Part shown: piece after piece, positions 24,348 to 33,850 of the stretch
Numbering within the stretch: position 1 is the first letter of the stretch
How the letters are laid out: every line of letters starts with the position of its first letter
From: JAMHWD01 sp035911135
GTDB taxonomy: Bacteria; Pseudomonadota; Alphaproteobacteria; Micavibrionales; Micavibrionaceae
Assembly: GCA_035911135.1 (NCBI GenBank)
Contig: JAMHWD010000007.1
Span: forward strand, 1-39,645
DNA: 39,645 nucleotides
Direction: 5' to 3'
The notes under the pieces: model-generated
What the model saw: only the letters and a program-made list of their open reading frames with translations
Database searches by the model: none
Told to the model about the DNA's origin: nothing
Translations under genes and position numbers: made by a program

Positions 24348-25694
24348 AACGCCGTAAAGATCATAATCCTCGGCTTCTTCGATTATGACCTTGATGATAT
24401 CGCCGGGTTTGAGCGTACCGGGCACATCGCGCAAATAAACTGTGCCGTCAATCTCCGGCGCATCGGCCATGGAACGTCCATCCGCACCGATGCTGCCATC
24501 CTCGTCAGGCTCTCCCACTTCATCGATCAGAATTTCAAGAACCTGGCCGACTTTACTTTGCGCGCGCTCGGCGGCGACTTCGGTCTGGATTTCCATGAAA
24601 CGCTCCCAGCGTTCCTGCTTGATATCTTCCGGCACGTGATCTTCGATCTCATTGGCCTTCGCGCCTTCAACGGCTTCGTATTTGAACGCCCCGGCGCGGT
24701 CAATTTTGGCTTCCTGCAACCAGTTCAGCAGGATATTGAAATCCTCATCCGTCTCGCCGGGGAAACCCACGATAAAGGTCGAGCGCAATGTTAATTCCGG
24801 GCAAATCTCGCGCCAGCGCTTGATGCGCTCGGCCGTTTTTTCCTGATGTGCCGGGCGTTTCATGGCCTTTAAAACTTTGGGACTCGCATGCTGGAACGGG
24901 ATATCGAGATAAGGCAGGATCAACCCTTCCGCCATCAACGGAATAACATCATCGACATGGGGGTACGGATAAACATAGTGCAGACGCACCCACGCGCCAT
25001 ATTCACGGGCCAGCGTACCTAACGCCTTGCAAAGATCATAAAACTTCGCGCGGATCTTCTCGCCCTTCCAGGGGCTCTCGGCATATTTGATATCTACGCC
25101 GTATGCGCTGGTATCCTGCGAGATGACCAATAATTCCTTCGTGCCGCTTTTGAATAATTGCTCGGCCTCGAACAATACACGGTGGATCGGGCGGCTGACC
25201 AGATCACCGCGCAGGGACGGGATAATGCAAAACGAGCAGCGGTTATTGCAGCCTTCGGAAATTTTCAAATACGCGTAATGCTTGGGCGTGAGTTTCAGCC
25301 CTTCCTCCGGCACCAGATGCAGGAAAGGATCATGTTCGATAGGCTGGGCTTCTTTCACCGCGCCCACGACCTGCTCATATTGCTGCGGGCCGGTGACGGC
25401 CAGAACATTGGGGAATTTGGACGTGATCTGCTCGGCCTCCGCGCCCATGCAACCCGTCACGATCACGCGGCCATTGGCATCCATCGCCTCGCCGATCGCC
25501 GCCAGGCTTTCTTCCTTGGCGGAATCGAGAAAACCGCACGTGTTAACGATAACAACATCTGCGCCTTCGTAGGAGTTTGTGAAATCGTAACCATCGGAGC
25601 GCAATTTGGTCAAAATGCGTTCAGAATCAACCAGTGCCTTGGGGCAACCAAGGGAGACCATACCGACAACAGGGGCTTTCAAGGCTTCTTTCAT
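24339..25694 (-). CDS. rimO: Ribosomal protein S12 methylthiotransferase
   Basis: This is a 451-residue radical-SAM enzyme that adds a methylthio group to an Asp of ribosomal protein S12. The N-terminal domain has the three cluster cysteines: GCPKALVDSE, NTCGFLDSAKEES and VTGCMGAEAE. The radical-SAM motif is SEGCNNRCSFCIIPSLRG (CxxxCxxC) near residue 150. The order HYVYPYPHVDDVIPLMAEG and the C-terminal TRAM domain (about 380-445) match RimO. MiaB has a related layout but different wording around the CxxxCxxC. It is monocistronic on the minus strand and divergent from the hydrolase gene. Confidence 0.95.
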   Translation of the reverse strand: MKEALKAPVVGMVSLGCPKALVDSERILTKLRSDGYDFTNSYEGADVVIVNTCGFLDSAKEESLAAIGEAMDANGRVIVTGCMGAEAEQITSKFPNVLAVTGPQQYEQVVGAVKEAQPIEHDPFLHLVPEEGLKLTPKHYAYLKISEGCNNRCSFCIIPSLRGDLVSRPIHRVLFEAEQLFKSGTKELLVISQDTSAYGVDIKYAESPWKGEKIRAKFYDLCKALGTLAREYGAWVRLHYVYPYPHVDDVIPLMAEGLILPYLDIPFQHASPKVLKAMKRPAHQEKTAERIKRWREICPELTLRSTFIVGFPGETDEDFNILLNWLQEAKIDRAGAFKYEAVEGAKANEIEDHVPEDIKQERWERFMEIQTEVAAERAQSKVGQVLEILIDEVGEPDEDGSIGADGRSMADAPEIDGTVYLRDVPGTLKPGDIIKVIIEEAEDYDLYGVPV

Positions 25695-25764
25695 GGCCGC
25701 CCTTATACCCTGAATTTCTTTAAAAAGGCAAGAAAATCAAGCATTTTGCAATCCACCCCCAAAC

Positions 25765-25788
25765 CTTCTATGATGCCGGGCATAGAAG
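25765..25788. promoter_or_regulatory. Inverted repeat in the rimO/hydrolase divergent region
   Basis: CTTCTATG and CATAGAAG are perfect 8-base arms around an 8-base loop. They lie between the two divergent starts, about 32 bases before the hydrolase ATG, and could be an operator or a leader hairpin of either gene. Confidence 0.4.
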
Positions 25789-25819
25789 AAAATCATAAAA
25801 AAATCAGGGAATTTCAGTC

Positions 25820-26716
25820 ATGAGAACGCATTTTAATACTCAAAATCCGGCCAGTGCGGCCCCCTATACATTCGCGCGCGCCCAAACCGATAAGCCCGGC
25901 CTGCTTTATTCTCTGGAAACCCCCGGCGAGCCCGGCAGCCAGATGTTCATCACCATCCATAAGCCGCAAGGCATTGAGACCACCCCCAAACTGGCCTTTA
26001 TCCAGCATGGCCTGAATGGCGCGGCCTCATCACTGGAAAAGATAATCAAGGCCTATACCGATAATGGCTATATTGCCGTTGCCCCCGATGCGCGGTTTTC
26101 AAACTGGAATAACAGCCATGGCAATGTCAGCGGATTTACAATTGAAAATCATTGCCGCGATCTGGAACGCGCCATCGAAGCCGTGATAGATCACGCAGCC
26201 GATATTGGCTGGACAGGGAACACTTTTGCCTTGGCCGGTTTTAGCATGGGCGGATTTGCCGCCTCATACGCGGGCGCTACAAAATTTCAGGCCAAAACGG
26301 ATCATCTCCTCGCCTTTGCCCCGGTGGTCAGCGGCCAGATGCAGATAGATGTGCGCCTTGGATCGCCCGATGGCCTGGCCAATCTTATCAAGGAAGTCCC
26401 CCTCGCTCAGCAGGAATGGCCTGCCCATAATCTTCTGGATCATATGGTTGGCTTTACCATGCCTGTATGCGTGGCGGTTGGCCGTGATGATGGCCTTACG
26501 CCTGATCGCAATGTCAGCCTGTTTGCAAACGCTCTCCGGCAGGCCGGCGCGCTTGTCTCCTATGATGTCCTGCCACAGCGCAATCACGATGTCAGCGACC
26601 CGCAAGACAGACAAGGCTTTTCCGCCTATCTTTCCGGCCGCATCAAAGCCATGGAGGCCGCACGCGCCCTGCAATTAAATCCCATTATTGCGCCCCAGGC
26701 CAGCAACGATCCTTAA
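25820..26716 (+). CDS. Alpha/beta hydrolase
   Basis: This is a 298-residue alpha/beta-hydrolase. The nucleophile elbow is GFSMGG with Ser at about residue 142, the acid is probably in VGRDDGLTPD and the His in QRNHDVSDPQ. QHGLNGAASS near residue 62 gives the oxyanion-hole loop. No signal peptide is seen. The substrate is unknown; the overall shape is that of dienelactone hydrolase or prolyl oligopeptidase-like esterases. AGGGA lies ahead of the ATG. Its stop interlocks with that of the GH144-type gene on the other strand (TTAA at 26713-26716), so it has no independent 3' terminator. Confidence 0.82.
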   Translation: MRTHFNTQNPASAAPYTFARAQTDKPGLLYSLETPGEPGSQMFITIHKPQGIETTPKLAFIQHGLNGAASSLEKIIKAYTDNGYIAVAPDARFSNWNNSHGNVSGFTIENHCRDLERAIEAVIDHAADIGWTGNTFALAGFSMGGFAASYAGATKFQAKTDHLLAFAPVVSGQMQIDVRLGSPDGLANLIKEVPLAQQEWPAHNLLDHMVGFTMPVCVAVGRDDGLTPDRNVSLFANALRQAGALVSYDVLPQRNHDVSDPQDRQGFSAYLSGRIKAMEAARALQLNPIIAPQASNDP

Positions 26717-28041
26717 ACTTCGGGCGGCGGCAATATTTCCGGTGCAGACGGCGCAACAGCCGCCTTTAAATGCGGGCTCTCAAATCCCAGTTTTTTAAGC
26801 CCTGCCTGAATTTCAGGACAGCTCATGAATAAATCCCACAACAAACCGGAACGATGATTTTCAATCATCACCACAATCGGCCCCTGATCAATCGCCAGAT
26901 TGCTTTTGCCATACCAGCCTTCTGTCTCATTAAAGGCATCGACAAAACCGCAAGTGCCCCAGATTTTATCGCCCATATCGTCATAAAAATGACGCAAGGC
27001 CTTCATGGATTCATCGGGCGTATAGGGCATGGCCGATAGTGCTGCCGTTGGCGTGATAACGCCCAGATCATTGGTGGGTGAATGCGCTGAATAACATTCA
27101 TGATTATCGCTGGCAGTCAGGCCCCAGCAATTATCGCTGTATCCCACATACATTTCAGGGTTTTGCATGCAATAAGCCAGATTGATCAATGTGTGATTGC
27201 GGTTTTGCTCAAAATAATCAACCTCGCCGTCATTAAGGCCCCGCGGATCCAGCCCTAAAAACGAATAATGGGAAAAGAACAAAGGTCCGCCCAGATCCGG
27301 CCCCAACGGTAATGTAACCCCGTAACTTTGCTTGCCGTTCTTAAAAACATCGGAATCCTTCCACCCCTTCTCATAAACAGATTTATCAATGGGATGGGTG
27401 GGTGATGATGCGCCCATGACAAAGGTAATCAGGCATTCATTCCAGCCCTTGATTTTCAGGCTGTTATCGGTCCATGCATGATTGGGGCTGGCGTGCCACA
27501 TCAGATTATCGCCCCTGACATGGCTATCCCATTCAATATTTTCCCAGATATCTGTAATCCTTTTTGCCAGCGCCGGGTCATGTCCGGCCAGATATTGCCG
27601 CGCGCATAAAAGCCCGGCCGCCAGAAATGAAGTCTCCACGATATCGCTGCCATCATCATGCGGAAAAACTTCAATATTTTTGCCATCACGCCCATCCAGA
27701 AAATGCGGGAAGGCCCCGTTATGCGTTGAGCATGTCTCCAGAAAGTCGCAGATTTTATGCATGCGCTCGGCAAAATTATCATTCGCAATAAACCCGCGCT
27801 TGGCGCCGGCGATCATGGCCATGATCCCAAAGCCTGTGCCGCCGGTGGTAACCGTATGATCTATATCATACCCCATGCCCACCTTATCATTAGGCTTGGC
27901 CGTTCTCTCACGGGCCATGCCGCTTTCCTGATGGCCAAATTCCCAGAAATAATTCAGGCTGCTCTGCTGCACCAGATCAAGCAGTTCATCATCGCTCAGA
28001 CCCAGCTTTCTTTGGCCTGCGCTGGCAAATTCCTTTTTCAT
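26713..28041 (-). CDS. GH144-type glucanase (glucoamylase-like domain)
   Basis: This is a 442-residue protein with the PF10091-type glycoamylase fold, an (alpha/alpha)6 barrel, as in GH144 endo-beta-1,2-glucanases. Clear segments are LNYFWEFGHQESGMARERT, GGTGFGIMAMIAGAKRGF, HFLDGRDGKNIEVF and WGLTASDNHECYSAHSPTND, ending with TEGWYGKSNLAIDQGPIVVM. The frame opens 50 codons earlier (28191), but GGGAGAAAGTA precedes the ATG at 28041, and the extra part overlaps the GH3 gene. No signal peptide is seen, so it should act in the cytoplasm. It is the last gene of the ABC/GH3/GH144 operon. The true substrate (beta-1,2-glucan or another glucan) is inferred. Confidence 0.85.
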   Translation of the reverse strand: MKKEFASAGQRKLGLSDDELLDLVQQSSLNYFWEFGHQESGMARERTAKPNDKVGMGYDIDHTVTTGGTGFGIMAMIAGAKRGFIANDNFAERMHKICDFLETCSTHNGAFPHFLDGRDGKNIEVFPHDDGSDIVETSFLAAGLLCARQYLAGHDPALAKRITDIWENIEWDSHVRGDNLMWHASPNHAWTDNSLKIKGWNECLITFVMGASSPTHPIDKSVYEKGWKDSDVFKNGKQSYGVTLPLGPDLGGPLFFSHYSFLGLDPRGLNDGEVDYFEQNRNHTLINLAYCMQNPEMYVGYSDNCWGLTASDNHECYSAHSPTNDLGVITPTAALSAMPYTPDESMKALRHFYDDMGDKIWGTCGFVDAFNETEGWYGKSNLAIDQGPIVVMIENHRSGLLWDLFMSCPEIQAGLKKLGFESPHLKAAVAPSAPEILPPPEV

Positions 28042-28063
28042 TACTTTCTCCCTGTTTATTTTT

Positions 28064-30430
28064 TTAAAGCGTATTGGCAGGATCTGCCGATGGGCCTTCA
28101 TTCCAGCGAATGGTTGTTTTATGCAGATCGCGGCTATTCGGCCCAACCATGATTTCAAAATCGCCGGCTTCCCAATCATGGCTGTAATCACGCAAGGAAT
28201 TGGCCTTGTAAAATTTCAGATCTTGCGGCGTGACCGCAAATGTCACGGTTTTTTCTTGCCCCGGATCAAGTTCAATTTGCGTAAAATGTTTCAGCTCCCG
28301 CACAGGCCGCGACACCGACCCTTTAAGATCACGAATGTATAGCTGCGGCGTTTCCTTACCGCGGCGATCGCCCGTATTCTTGATGGTAATCGCAACTTCC
28401 AGCGCGTCATCATCGCCCGATAATTTTTTTGCGCTCACTTGCGGCTGACCATATTCAAAACTGGTATAACTCAGGCCAAACCCGGCAGGCAGCATAGGAA
28501 TCTGGCTGGTGGCATCCACCACGCACTCAACCGTGAATTTGCTGAAAATATCATCCAGCTTTACACCCGCCCCATGGAAAGGCCGGCCGCTGGGCAGTTT
28601 TTCCGTGCGGATCGGCAACTGGCCCGTATGACCGGGGAATGCCACGCTCAGACGGCCCGATGGATTGACATCTCCATTCAAGATATCGGCAATACCGTTT
28701 CCGGCCTCTGTCCCGCCATGCCAGGCATGCAAAATGGCATCCGCTTTATTATACTCATGCTCCAGCGCCAACGGACGGCCACTCATGGTCACAAGGACAA
28801 GAGGCTTTTTTGATTGATGCGCGTATTCCGAAAGAGCATCAAACAAGAGCCGCTGTTCGGATGAGATCGAGATATCCTGCACGCTGGAAGCCTCGCCGGA
28901 ACGCTCCTTGGTCTCACCCAGCGCCAGCACCAGAGTATCGGAATTTTTGGCCACTTCCAGCGCTTCGGCGATCATGACCTGCGGACTACGCTGATCTATT
29001 TCAACAGACTTGCCGTATTCACCGGCGAATACATTTAAGCGCCGCGCCAGAATTTCATTATCGGTGATATTGCAGCCCTTGGCGTATTGGACGCTGGAGC
29101 CGCCCTTGGCATTGCCTTGCAATCCTTCCAGCAACGAGACATTATTGGCCGTGTCCGCCGAAACCGCCCATGTGCCCTGCATATCAACCTTGCTGGCGGC
29201 GAGTGGCCCAAACAGGCCGATTTTTGCGCCCGGCTTCAGGGGAAGCGCCTTACCTTCATTCTTCAGCAAAACACTTGATTCTGCCGCCGCCTGCCGAACC
29301 AATGCCTTGTTTTCTGCGGTCATCGTTACTTGTTTGACACGGTCTGCTTCCATACCAATATAGGGATTATCAAACAGCCCCAGCCTATCCTTGGCGATCA
29401 AGTTATAACGCACGGCCTGCTCGACATCGGCGCGGGTGATCGGCCCTTGGGTATAGATCGATCCGCTTTTTTCGGTCCGGCGGAATGCATCAGGATTGGC
29501 CTCGCCTTCCCGCACCAGATCAGGAATATGCTGGATAAAGGCCAGGCTGATCAGATCCAAAGTCGCGCCCGCCTTGAAAGAAAGATAGGCCGCTTCCTTG
29601 GTATCGGCGGCAACGCCATGATTGATCAATTCCGAAGTCGCCGTATGATCTGTGGCAATCACGCCTTCAAAACCAATATCTTCGCGCAAGATGCCATGCA
29701 CCATATCACGGCTGGCGGTCATGGGGCGGCGAGAGATCGTATTAAAGGAAATCATGAGACTGCCGGCTCCCGATTTGATCCCGGCCTTAAACGGCTCCAT
29801 GATCTCCAGCAAGGTTTCGGCATCGGCGCTCACGGTGTCGTAATCCCGCGCCGAAAGGCCGTATCCAAACCAGTGCTTCATCGTGGCCATGACGTGATCC
29901 GGGCTATCCAGATCATTCTGATCCCCCTGATACCCCTGCACCATGGCCTCGGAGATTGTATTCGCCAGATGACGCAATTCGCCCGACCCTTCGGCAATTC
30001 TTCCCCAGCGCCCATCAAAACAGATATCAACCATCGGCGACCAGTTCAGGTTAATGCCATCCGCTCTGGCTTCTCTTGCGGCCATCTGCGCGGTTTTCTT
30101 GATCAGATCCGGATTCCATGTCGAAGAAAGTCCCAAGGGAATTGGCGCAATCGTACGGTGGCCGTGAATAACATCAACAGCAAAGAACATCGGGATACCA
30201 TGCGGCCCTTCATTGATGGCCAATTCTTGCATTTTGCGGCGTGCCGCCACATTGCCGCCCCCATCCGCGCTGCCGGCCCACCCCTTGCGGATGAATTCCT
30301 CGGTATTGACTGTTCCGGAGACGCCTGTCATCGAAAACCCGCCTGTCGGGATATGGCTCATCTGCCCGGCCAGCTCCTCCAGCGTCATGTCTTTCAGCAG
30401 CTTTTCAATCTTTGCGATATTTTTGGTCAT
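28064..30430 (-). CDS. GH3 beta-glucosidase, BglX-like
   Basis: This is a 788-residue family 3 glycoside hydrolase. The TIM-barrel domain has GINLNWSPMVDICFDGRWGR and the nucleophile Asp in VIATDHTATSEL near residue 260. The alpha/beta sandwich follows, with the GERSGEASSVQDISI-type stretch carrying the acid/base Glu, and LVLVTMSGRPLALEHE. The last ~120 residues form a fibronectin-III-like domain typical of BglX. Unlike periplasmic BglX, no signal peptide is present, so it is predicted cytoplasmic. It starts 20 bases after the ABC gene and is followed 23 bases later by the GH144-type gene. It would release glucose from beta-linked oligosaccharides. Confidence 0.92.
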   Translation of the reverse strand: MTKNIAKIEKLLKDMTLEELAGQMSHIPTGGFSMTGVSGTVNTEEFIRKGWAGSADGGGNVAARRKMQELAINEGPHGIPMFFAVDVIHGHRTIAPIPLGLSSTWNPDLIKKTAQMAAREARADGINLNWSPMVDICFDGRWGRIAEGSGELRHLANTISEAMVQGYQGDQNDLDSPDHVMATMKHWFGYGLSARDYDTVSADAETLLEIMEPFKAGIKSGAGSLMISFNTISRRPMTASRDMVHGILREDIGFEGVIATDHTATSELINHGVAADTKEAAYLSFKAGATLDLISLAFIQHIPDLVREGEANPDAFRRTEKSGSIYTQGPITRADVEQAVRYNLIAKDRLGLFDNPYIGMEADRVKQVTMTAENKALVRQAAAESSVLLKNEGKALPLKPGAKIGLFGPLAASKVDMQGTWAVSADTANNVSLLEGLQGNAKGGSSVQYAKGCNITDNEILARRLNVFAGEYGKSVEIDQRSPQVMIAEALEVAKNSDTLVLALGETKERSGEASSVQDISISSEQRLLFDALSEYAHQSKKPLVLVTMSGRPLALEHEYNKADAILHAWHGGTEAGNGIADILNGDVNPSGRLSVAFPGHTGQLPIRTEKLPSGRPFHGAGVKLDDIFSKFTVECVVDATSQIPMLPAGFGLSYTSFEYGQPQVSAKKLSGDDDALEVAITIKNTGDRRGKETPQLYIRDLKGSVSRPVRELKHFTQIELDPGQEKTVTFAVTPQDLKFYKANSLRDYSHDWEAGDFEIMVGPNSRDLHKTTIRWNEGPSADPANTL

Positions 30431-30449
30431 GTGCTTTTCCTTGAATTAC

Positions 30450-32513
30450 TCATGGTGAATTTTCGCCGTAACGTGGCTGATTGTCGGGAAGATCGTCATT
30501 GGCAATAATCTTGTCGCTTAAGGCGTGCATAGCGGTTTCCTGCGATGCATCCACATGCGCCGTTCTATTTTCTTCGCGCTTTTGCTCGCGATATGCCTCG
30601 AACCACATACCGGCATGGGTATCAATGCGCCGGTCATTGCAATGGGCGATCTGGTTAAAGACAATGCTGCCATCGCGGAACCTGGGCATGGATTCATAAT
30701 GTTCGATCGCCAGAACGATAGTATTCGGCGATTCATCACGGATGCTTTGCCAGAATTCCTTTTTGGATTGCGTATCCATGGCCGATGTTGGCTCATCCGC
30801 CAGCAGGACTCCCGGCTTGTGCAGCAAGATGCGCCCTTGCACCACTTTTTGCTTCTGCCCGCCAGAGAGCTGGTTTTTCCAGCTTTTTCCCTGATGCAAA
30901 TTATCATGCATAAAGGCAATAAATTTCCCAAGACCCAGCCTGTGCAATAAAGCGGCAATCTCTGTATCGTCAAATTCCTCGCCTTTGGCCGGATAGGTCA
31001 ATTGTTCCTTCAGGCTCAAATGCTCCGGCAAATGCGGATCCTGCCCGATAAAAAATAACGTCTGGCCTTCGGGCATGGAGATTTCACCGCGCCCAAACAG
31101 CCATTTCTGCGTGATCGTTTTTAACAATGTCGATTTGCCGCAACCGTTATCCCCCACCAGCATCGTCCACTGGCCGGGACGGAACTGAAGATCTTCCGCC
31201 TCCAGCAATATCTCGCCGTTCTTACCCGGCAGCATGATCTGCAAATCCTTTATGCCTATGCCCTGACTGGTGTCCTGTGTCCTGCGCGTGAATTGGCTGA
31301 TGCCGCGCTGTCTGGCAAAATCTTCCAGATGGAAAATTTCCTCGCGCGCCTTGGAAACATCGGTCAGACGCTTGGTATTGGCGCTGATATTGGCGATATC
31401 GGGCATGACATGGAAAAACCACGACATATCGCCGATCAGTTCTGATGTCAGCTGCTCACCAAGAAGGAATTGCTGCAGATTAATATCCCCATCACGGTAT
31501 GGGATCAGGAAGGGGAGATATGAAACACCCTTGGCGGCGGCATAATTATAGATATTTTTGTAACCCAGAAAAAATGAATCCAGCATCGTATCGACGAACC
31601 AGATCCGGTCGATCTTCTCATAAAGCTGGCGATGAATCCGCAGCTGCGTCTCCTCGCCCTTGGCGCTGGCGATCTGCGTGGAATGGCGAAACGCATTGCC
31701 CATCTCGCCGCGCCAGTTTCCGCTGGCCTTTTGCTTGGCCAGATTGATCATTTTCTGCCATGTGCCAATTTTGAATGCGCCCATTGTATTGGGAATGACA
31801 TAGGCGCTGGCCACCATCAGGGCCGCCATGCTGGTCCCGTAAGCGCCTGCGAATTTTATCATCTCCAACGGGGTTGAGAATTCCTGCATTTTGTTAAAGA
31901 CGGCAATAAAAGACGATGTGGTGGTCACTGCGCCCATGCTGAGGCCAATCAACCCGCCGTAAAACGCGCCGGTGGGTTCGTCGATACGCTGATCAAGATT
32001 GTCCGGCATACTCATGGATGATTTTGGATCCTGCGTCTGATCGCTGGTCATATGCATATGGGCATGCTGCCCGTCGAACAGCGCCTGATTGAACTGATCC
32101 TGAAGCCAACCACGGGCGCGGCGATTAAGATTGGATGAACACAAATGCCGGGCACCCGCCAGCACAAAAAGCCGCGTAAAGACAATGCCCGCCAGCAACA
32201 TGGCATTGTCCCTGACATTCTCCATGGTGCTGCGCTCTTCTGAGCCGGGTGCAAGCCTGTACATGGAATCCAGAACATTCGCCCAGGCATCGGCAACATA
32301 CGGGCTGCTTTGCCCCAGCATCCAGGAAAAAGCCACCACCCCAGCGGTCAAAGTATAGGCCAGAAGCTTTTCATCGGAATGGCGCCAATAGGCCGTCGCC
32401 AGCCCGACAAAATCCCGCATTCCCGATAAGGGCGTGTTCAGGGACGAGGAGCAGCGCATCGAGTCGCGCAGTCTTCCAAACCAGCCCTTTCGGTTGTCAT
32501 TGGACGAATCCAT
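30450..32513 (-). CDS. Fused ABC transporter, YddA/SbmA-like membrane domain plus ATPase
   Basis: This is a 687-residue ABC half-transporter. The N-terminal membrane domain (about 40-330) is of the ABC-membrane-2/SbmA-BacA kind (FVGLATAYWRHSDEKLLAYT, NLDQRIDEPTGAFYGGLIGL). The ATPase part has Walker A LVGDNGCGKSTLLKTI near 452-466, signature QLSGGQKQKVVQGRILL near 547, Walker B GVLLADEPTSAMD and the H-switch LAIEHYES. It resembles E. coli YddA and peroxisomal ABCD proteins. The start at 32513 is chosen because an upstream codon (32552) would be TTG with no ribosome site. As first gene of the glucan operon, it may move oligosaccharides or a lipid-linked product, which is an unusual pairing. 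Confidence 0.85.
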   Translation of the reverse strand: MDSSNDNRKGWFGRLRDSMRCSSSLNTPLSGMRDFVGLATAYWRHSDEKLLAYTLTAGVVAFSWMLGQSSPYVADAWANVLDSMYRLAPGSEERSTMENVRDNAMLLAGIVFTRLFVLAGARHLCSSNLNRRARGWLQDQFNQALFDGQHAHMHMTSDQTQDPKSSMSMPDNLDQRIDEPTGAFYGGLIGLSMGAVTTTSSFIAVFNKMQEFSTPLEMIKFAGAYGTSMAALMVASAYVIPNTMGAFKIGTWQKMINLAKQKASGNWRGEMGNAFRHSTQIASAKGEETQLRIHRQLYEKIDRIWFVDTMLDSFFLGYKNIYNYAAAKGVSYLPFLIPYRDGDINLQQFLLGEQLTSELIGDMSWFFHVMPDIANISANTKRLTDVSKAREEIFHLEDFARQRGISQFTRRTQDTSQGIGIKDLQIMLPGKNGEILLEAEDLQFRPGQWTMLVGDNGCGKSTLLKTITQKWLFGRGEISMPEGQTLFFIGQDPHLPEHLSLKEQLTYPAKGEEFDDTEIAALLHRLGLGKFIAFMHDNLHQGKSWKNQLSGGQKQKVVQGRILLHKPGVLLADEPTSAMDTQSKKEFWQSIRDESPNTIVLAIEHYESMPRFRDGSIVFNQIAHCNDRRIDTHAGMWFEAYREQKREENRTAHVDASQETAMHALSDKIIANDDLPDNQPRYGENSP

Positions 32514-32945
32514 TCTTGCCCTGTATGTGTTTTTTATAACAAATGAAGGCAATTATCATAGTAATGCAAGTTGCACTGCGGTATTATTATATTAGATATT
32601 TTATAAACCGCAGAAAATCAGACTATAGAAATTAATAATTACATGGGTAAATAATTCAGATTTTACAAATTCAATAAAAAAATTATCTATTCATGGCATA
32701 TGCACTATAAAAAATTCAAATGCTGCATTGCATTAAATAAACATTATCAAGCTGGTGGATAAGCATTACGTATAAAACAAATACAAAAAGCGACGCAAAA
32801 ATCTCCACGCGTAAAACAGCGAATGACTATTGTTTCTGTGCTTACGCCGCTCACCTTTCTGCTGCATCGCAGCACAGAATGACGCCTTTCTCCGTTTACG
32901 GCCAGCGCAGTAAATATTAAAATATTAAGATAAGGGGATCCAATT
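32514..32945. other. A+T-rich divergent intergenic region with overlapping hairpins
   Basis: No gene is seen. It carries the promoters of the ABC/GH operon and of the REC gene, but I find no -35/-10 pair better than background. TTCTGTGC (32834-32841) pairs with GCACAGAA (32872-32879), while TGCTGC (32860-32865) pairs with GCAGCA (32869-32874). The two stems compete for the same bases. AAGGGG just before 32946 is the REC ribosome site. Confidence 0.4.
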
Positions 32946-33344
32946 ATGCCGCGGGATGATAACACTATACTAATTGTGGATGATCATTCACTCTCGCGGA
33001 AATTGCTGACAATTCAGCTGACCAATTTTGGGTTTAGCGCCGATAAAATTTTAGAATGCCATGGCAGTCATGAAGCCCTTGAAAAGCTGGAGCGGAACAA
33101 TTTCGACATTGCAATCGTTGATTGGGATATGCCCGACATGAGCGGGCTTGAGCTGTTTGAACATTGCAAGGCCAGCCAAATCAACACGGCCTTTGTTATG
33201 GTCTCTGCCGAAGCCCAACCGGAAAGAATATTGCACGCCATCAGCAGCGGTATAGCCTCTTATATAACCAAACCTGTCAGCCAAAGCGATATCAACGAAA
33301 AAATGACCAAAGTACTGGAATGGATGGCCGCACGCACACAATGA
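32946..33344 (+). CDS. Single-domain response regulator (CheY-like)
   Basis: This is a 132-residue receiver domain with no output domain. The acidic pair is Asp12-Asp13 (ILIVDDHS), the phosphoacceptor is Asp59 (IVDWDMPDMSG), the switch Ser is in VMVSAEA and Lys109 is in YITKPVS. All catalytic residues are intact. It overlaps the CheX-like gene by four bases (ATGA), so a phosphorylated REC and its putative phosphatase are made together. It faces the FIST/kinase operon. The whole pair matches the two halves of the fused protein at 36746-37693. Confidence 0.92.
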   Translation: MPRDDNTILIVDDHSLSRKLLTIQLTNFGFSADKILECHGSHEALEKLERNNFDIAIVDWDMPDMSGLELFEHCKASQINTAFVMVSAEAQPERILHAISSGIASYITKPVSQSDINEKMTKVLEWMAARTQ

Positions 33345-33850
33345 ATGCTTTTTTCAATTTTGAGCCAAATCAGGAATTTATTCAGGGCCTGCACGATACG
33401 ATCACTGTTTCCACCATAGAAACCTTCGATCAGATTTTCGGGCACAAACTCTCATTCAGCGCAGGCAACAGCGTTTATGAAACGGATATCATCACCGCCA
33501 ATGCCGAATTCTGGGAAGGATTTGAAACCTTCAGCATATTTTTCATCTTCGAAAAGACAATGCTATTGTCGCTGATGGGATCTATTTACAACGACAAAAC
33601 CCTGACCCCCGATAAAATAGATGAACTTTGCAAAGATATGGTCTGCGAACTCGTGAATATCATTGGCAATAAGATCAAAGTCTTTATCAACCAGCACGGC
33701 TTGCGATCATCAATGGAAATCCCAACAGCCGATATCACAGCCATGATAGATCCGGCGCAGATGCATCACACTGTGCATGCAAATTTCTGCTCTTCTGACA
33801 TTGATAACAAAAAAAATGTCATTTATGTCGGATCGAAAGATATAGCTTAA
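33341..33850 (+). CDS. CheX-like chemotaxis phosphatase domain protein
   Basis: This is a 169-residue CheC/CheX-type protein. The ExxN dyad used by CheC, CheX and FliY to dephosphorylate CheY-P is present as Glu103 and Asn106 in VCELVNIIGN, followed by KIKVFINQHG. The C-terminal half has the mixed fold expected of CheX. A longer frame starting at 33164 would lie inside the REC gene and is rejected; the ATG at 33341 overlaps the REC stop. Its stop interlocks with the kinase stop on the opposite strand (TTAA, 33847-33850). It probably removes phosphate from the neighbouring REC domain. Confidence 0.82.
   Translation: MNAFFNFEPNQEFIQGLHDTITVSTIETFDQIFGHKLSFSAGNSVYETDIITANAEFWEGFETFSIFFIFEKTMLLSLMGSIYNDKTLTPDKIDELCKDMVCELVNIIGNKIKVFINQHGLRSSMEIPTADITAMIDPAQMHHTVHANFCSSDIDNKKNVIYVGSKDIA

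Noticed and set aside
29330..30508. A 392-codon open frame on the plus strand
   Set aside because: It lies entirely opposite the GH3 gene, which has clear family motifs. Its protein has no recognisable domain and is rich in His/Arg, as expected for an antisense shadow.
32834..32879. Overlapping hairpins upstream of the REC gene as a riboswitch
   Set aside because: Two competing stems are real, but I see no conserved riboswitch core and no evidence that they lie in a transcript. Kept only as a structural note.
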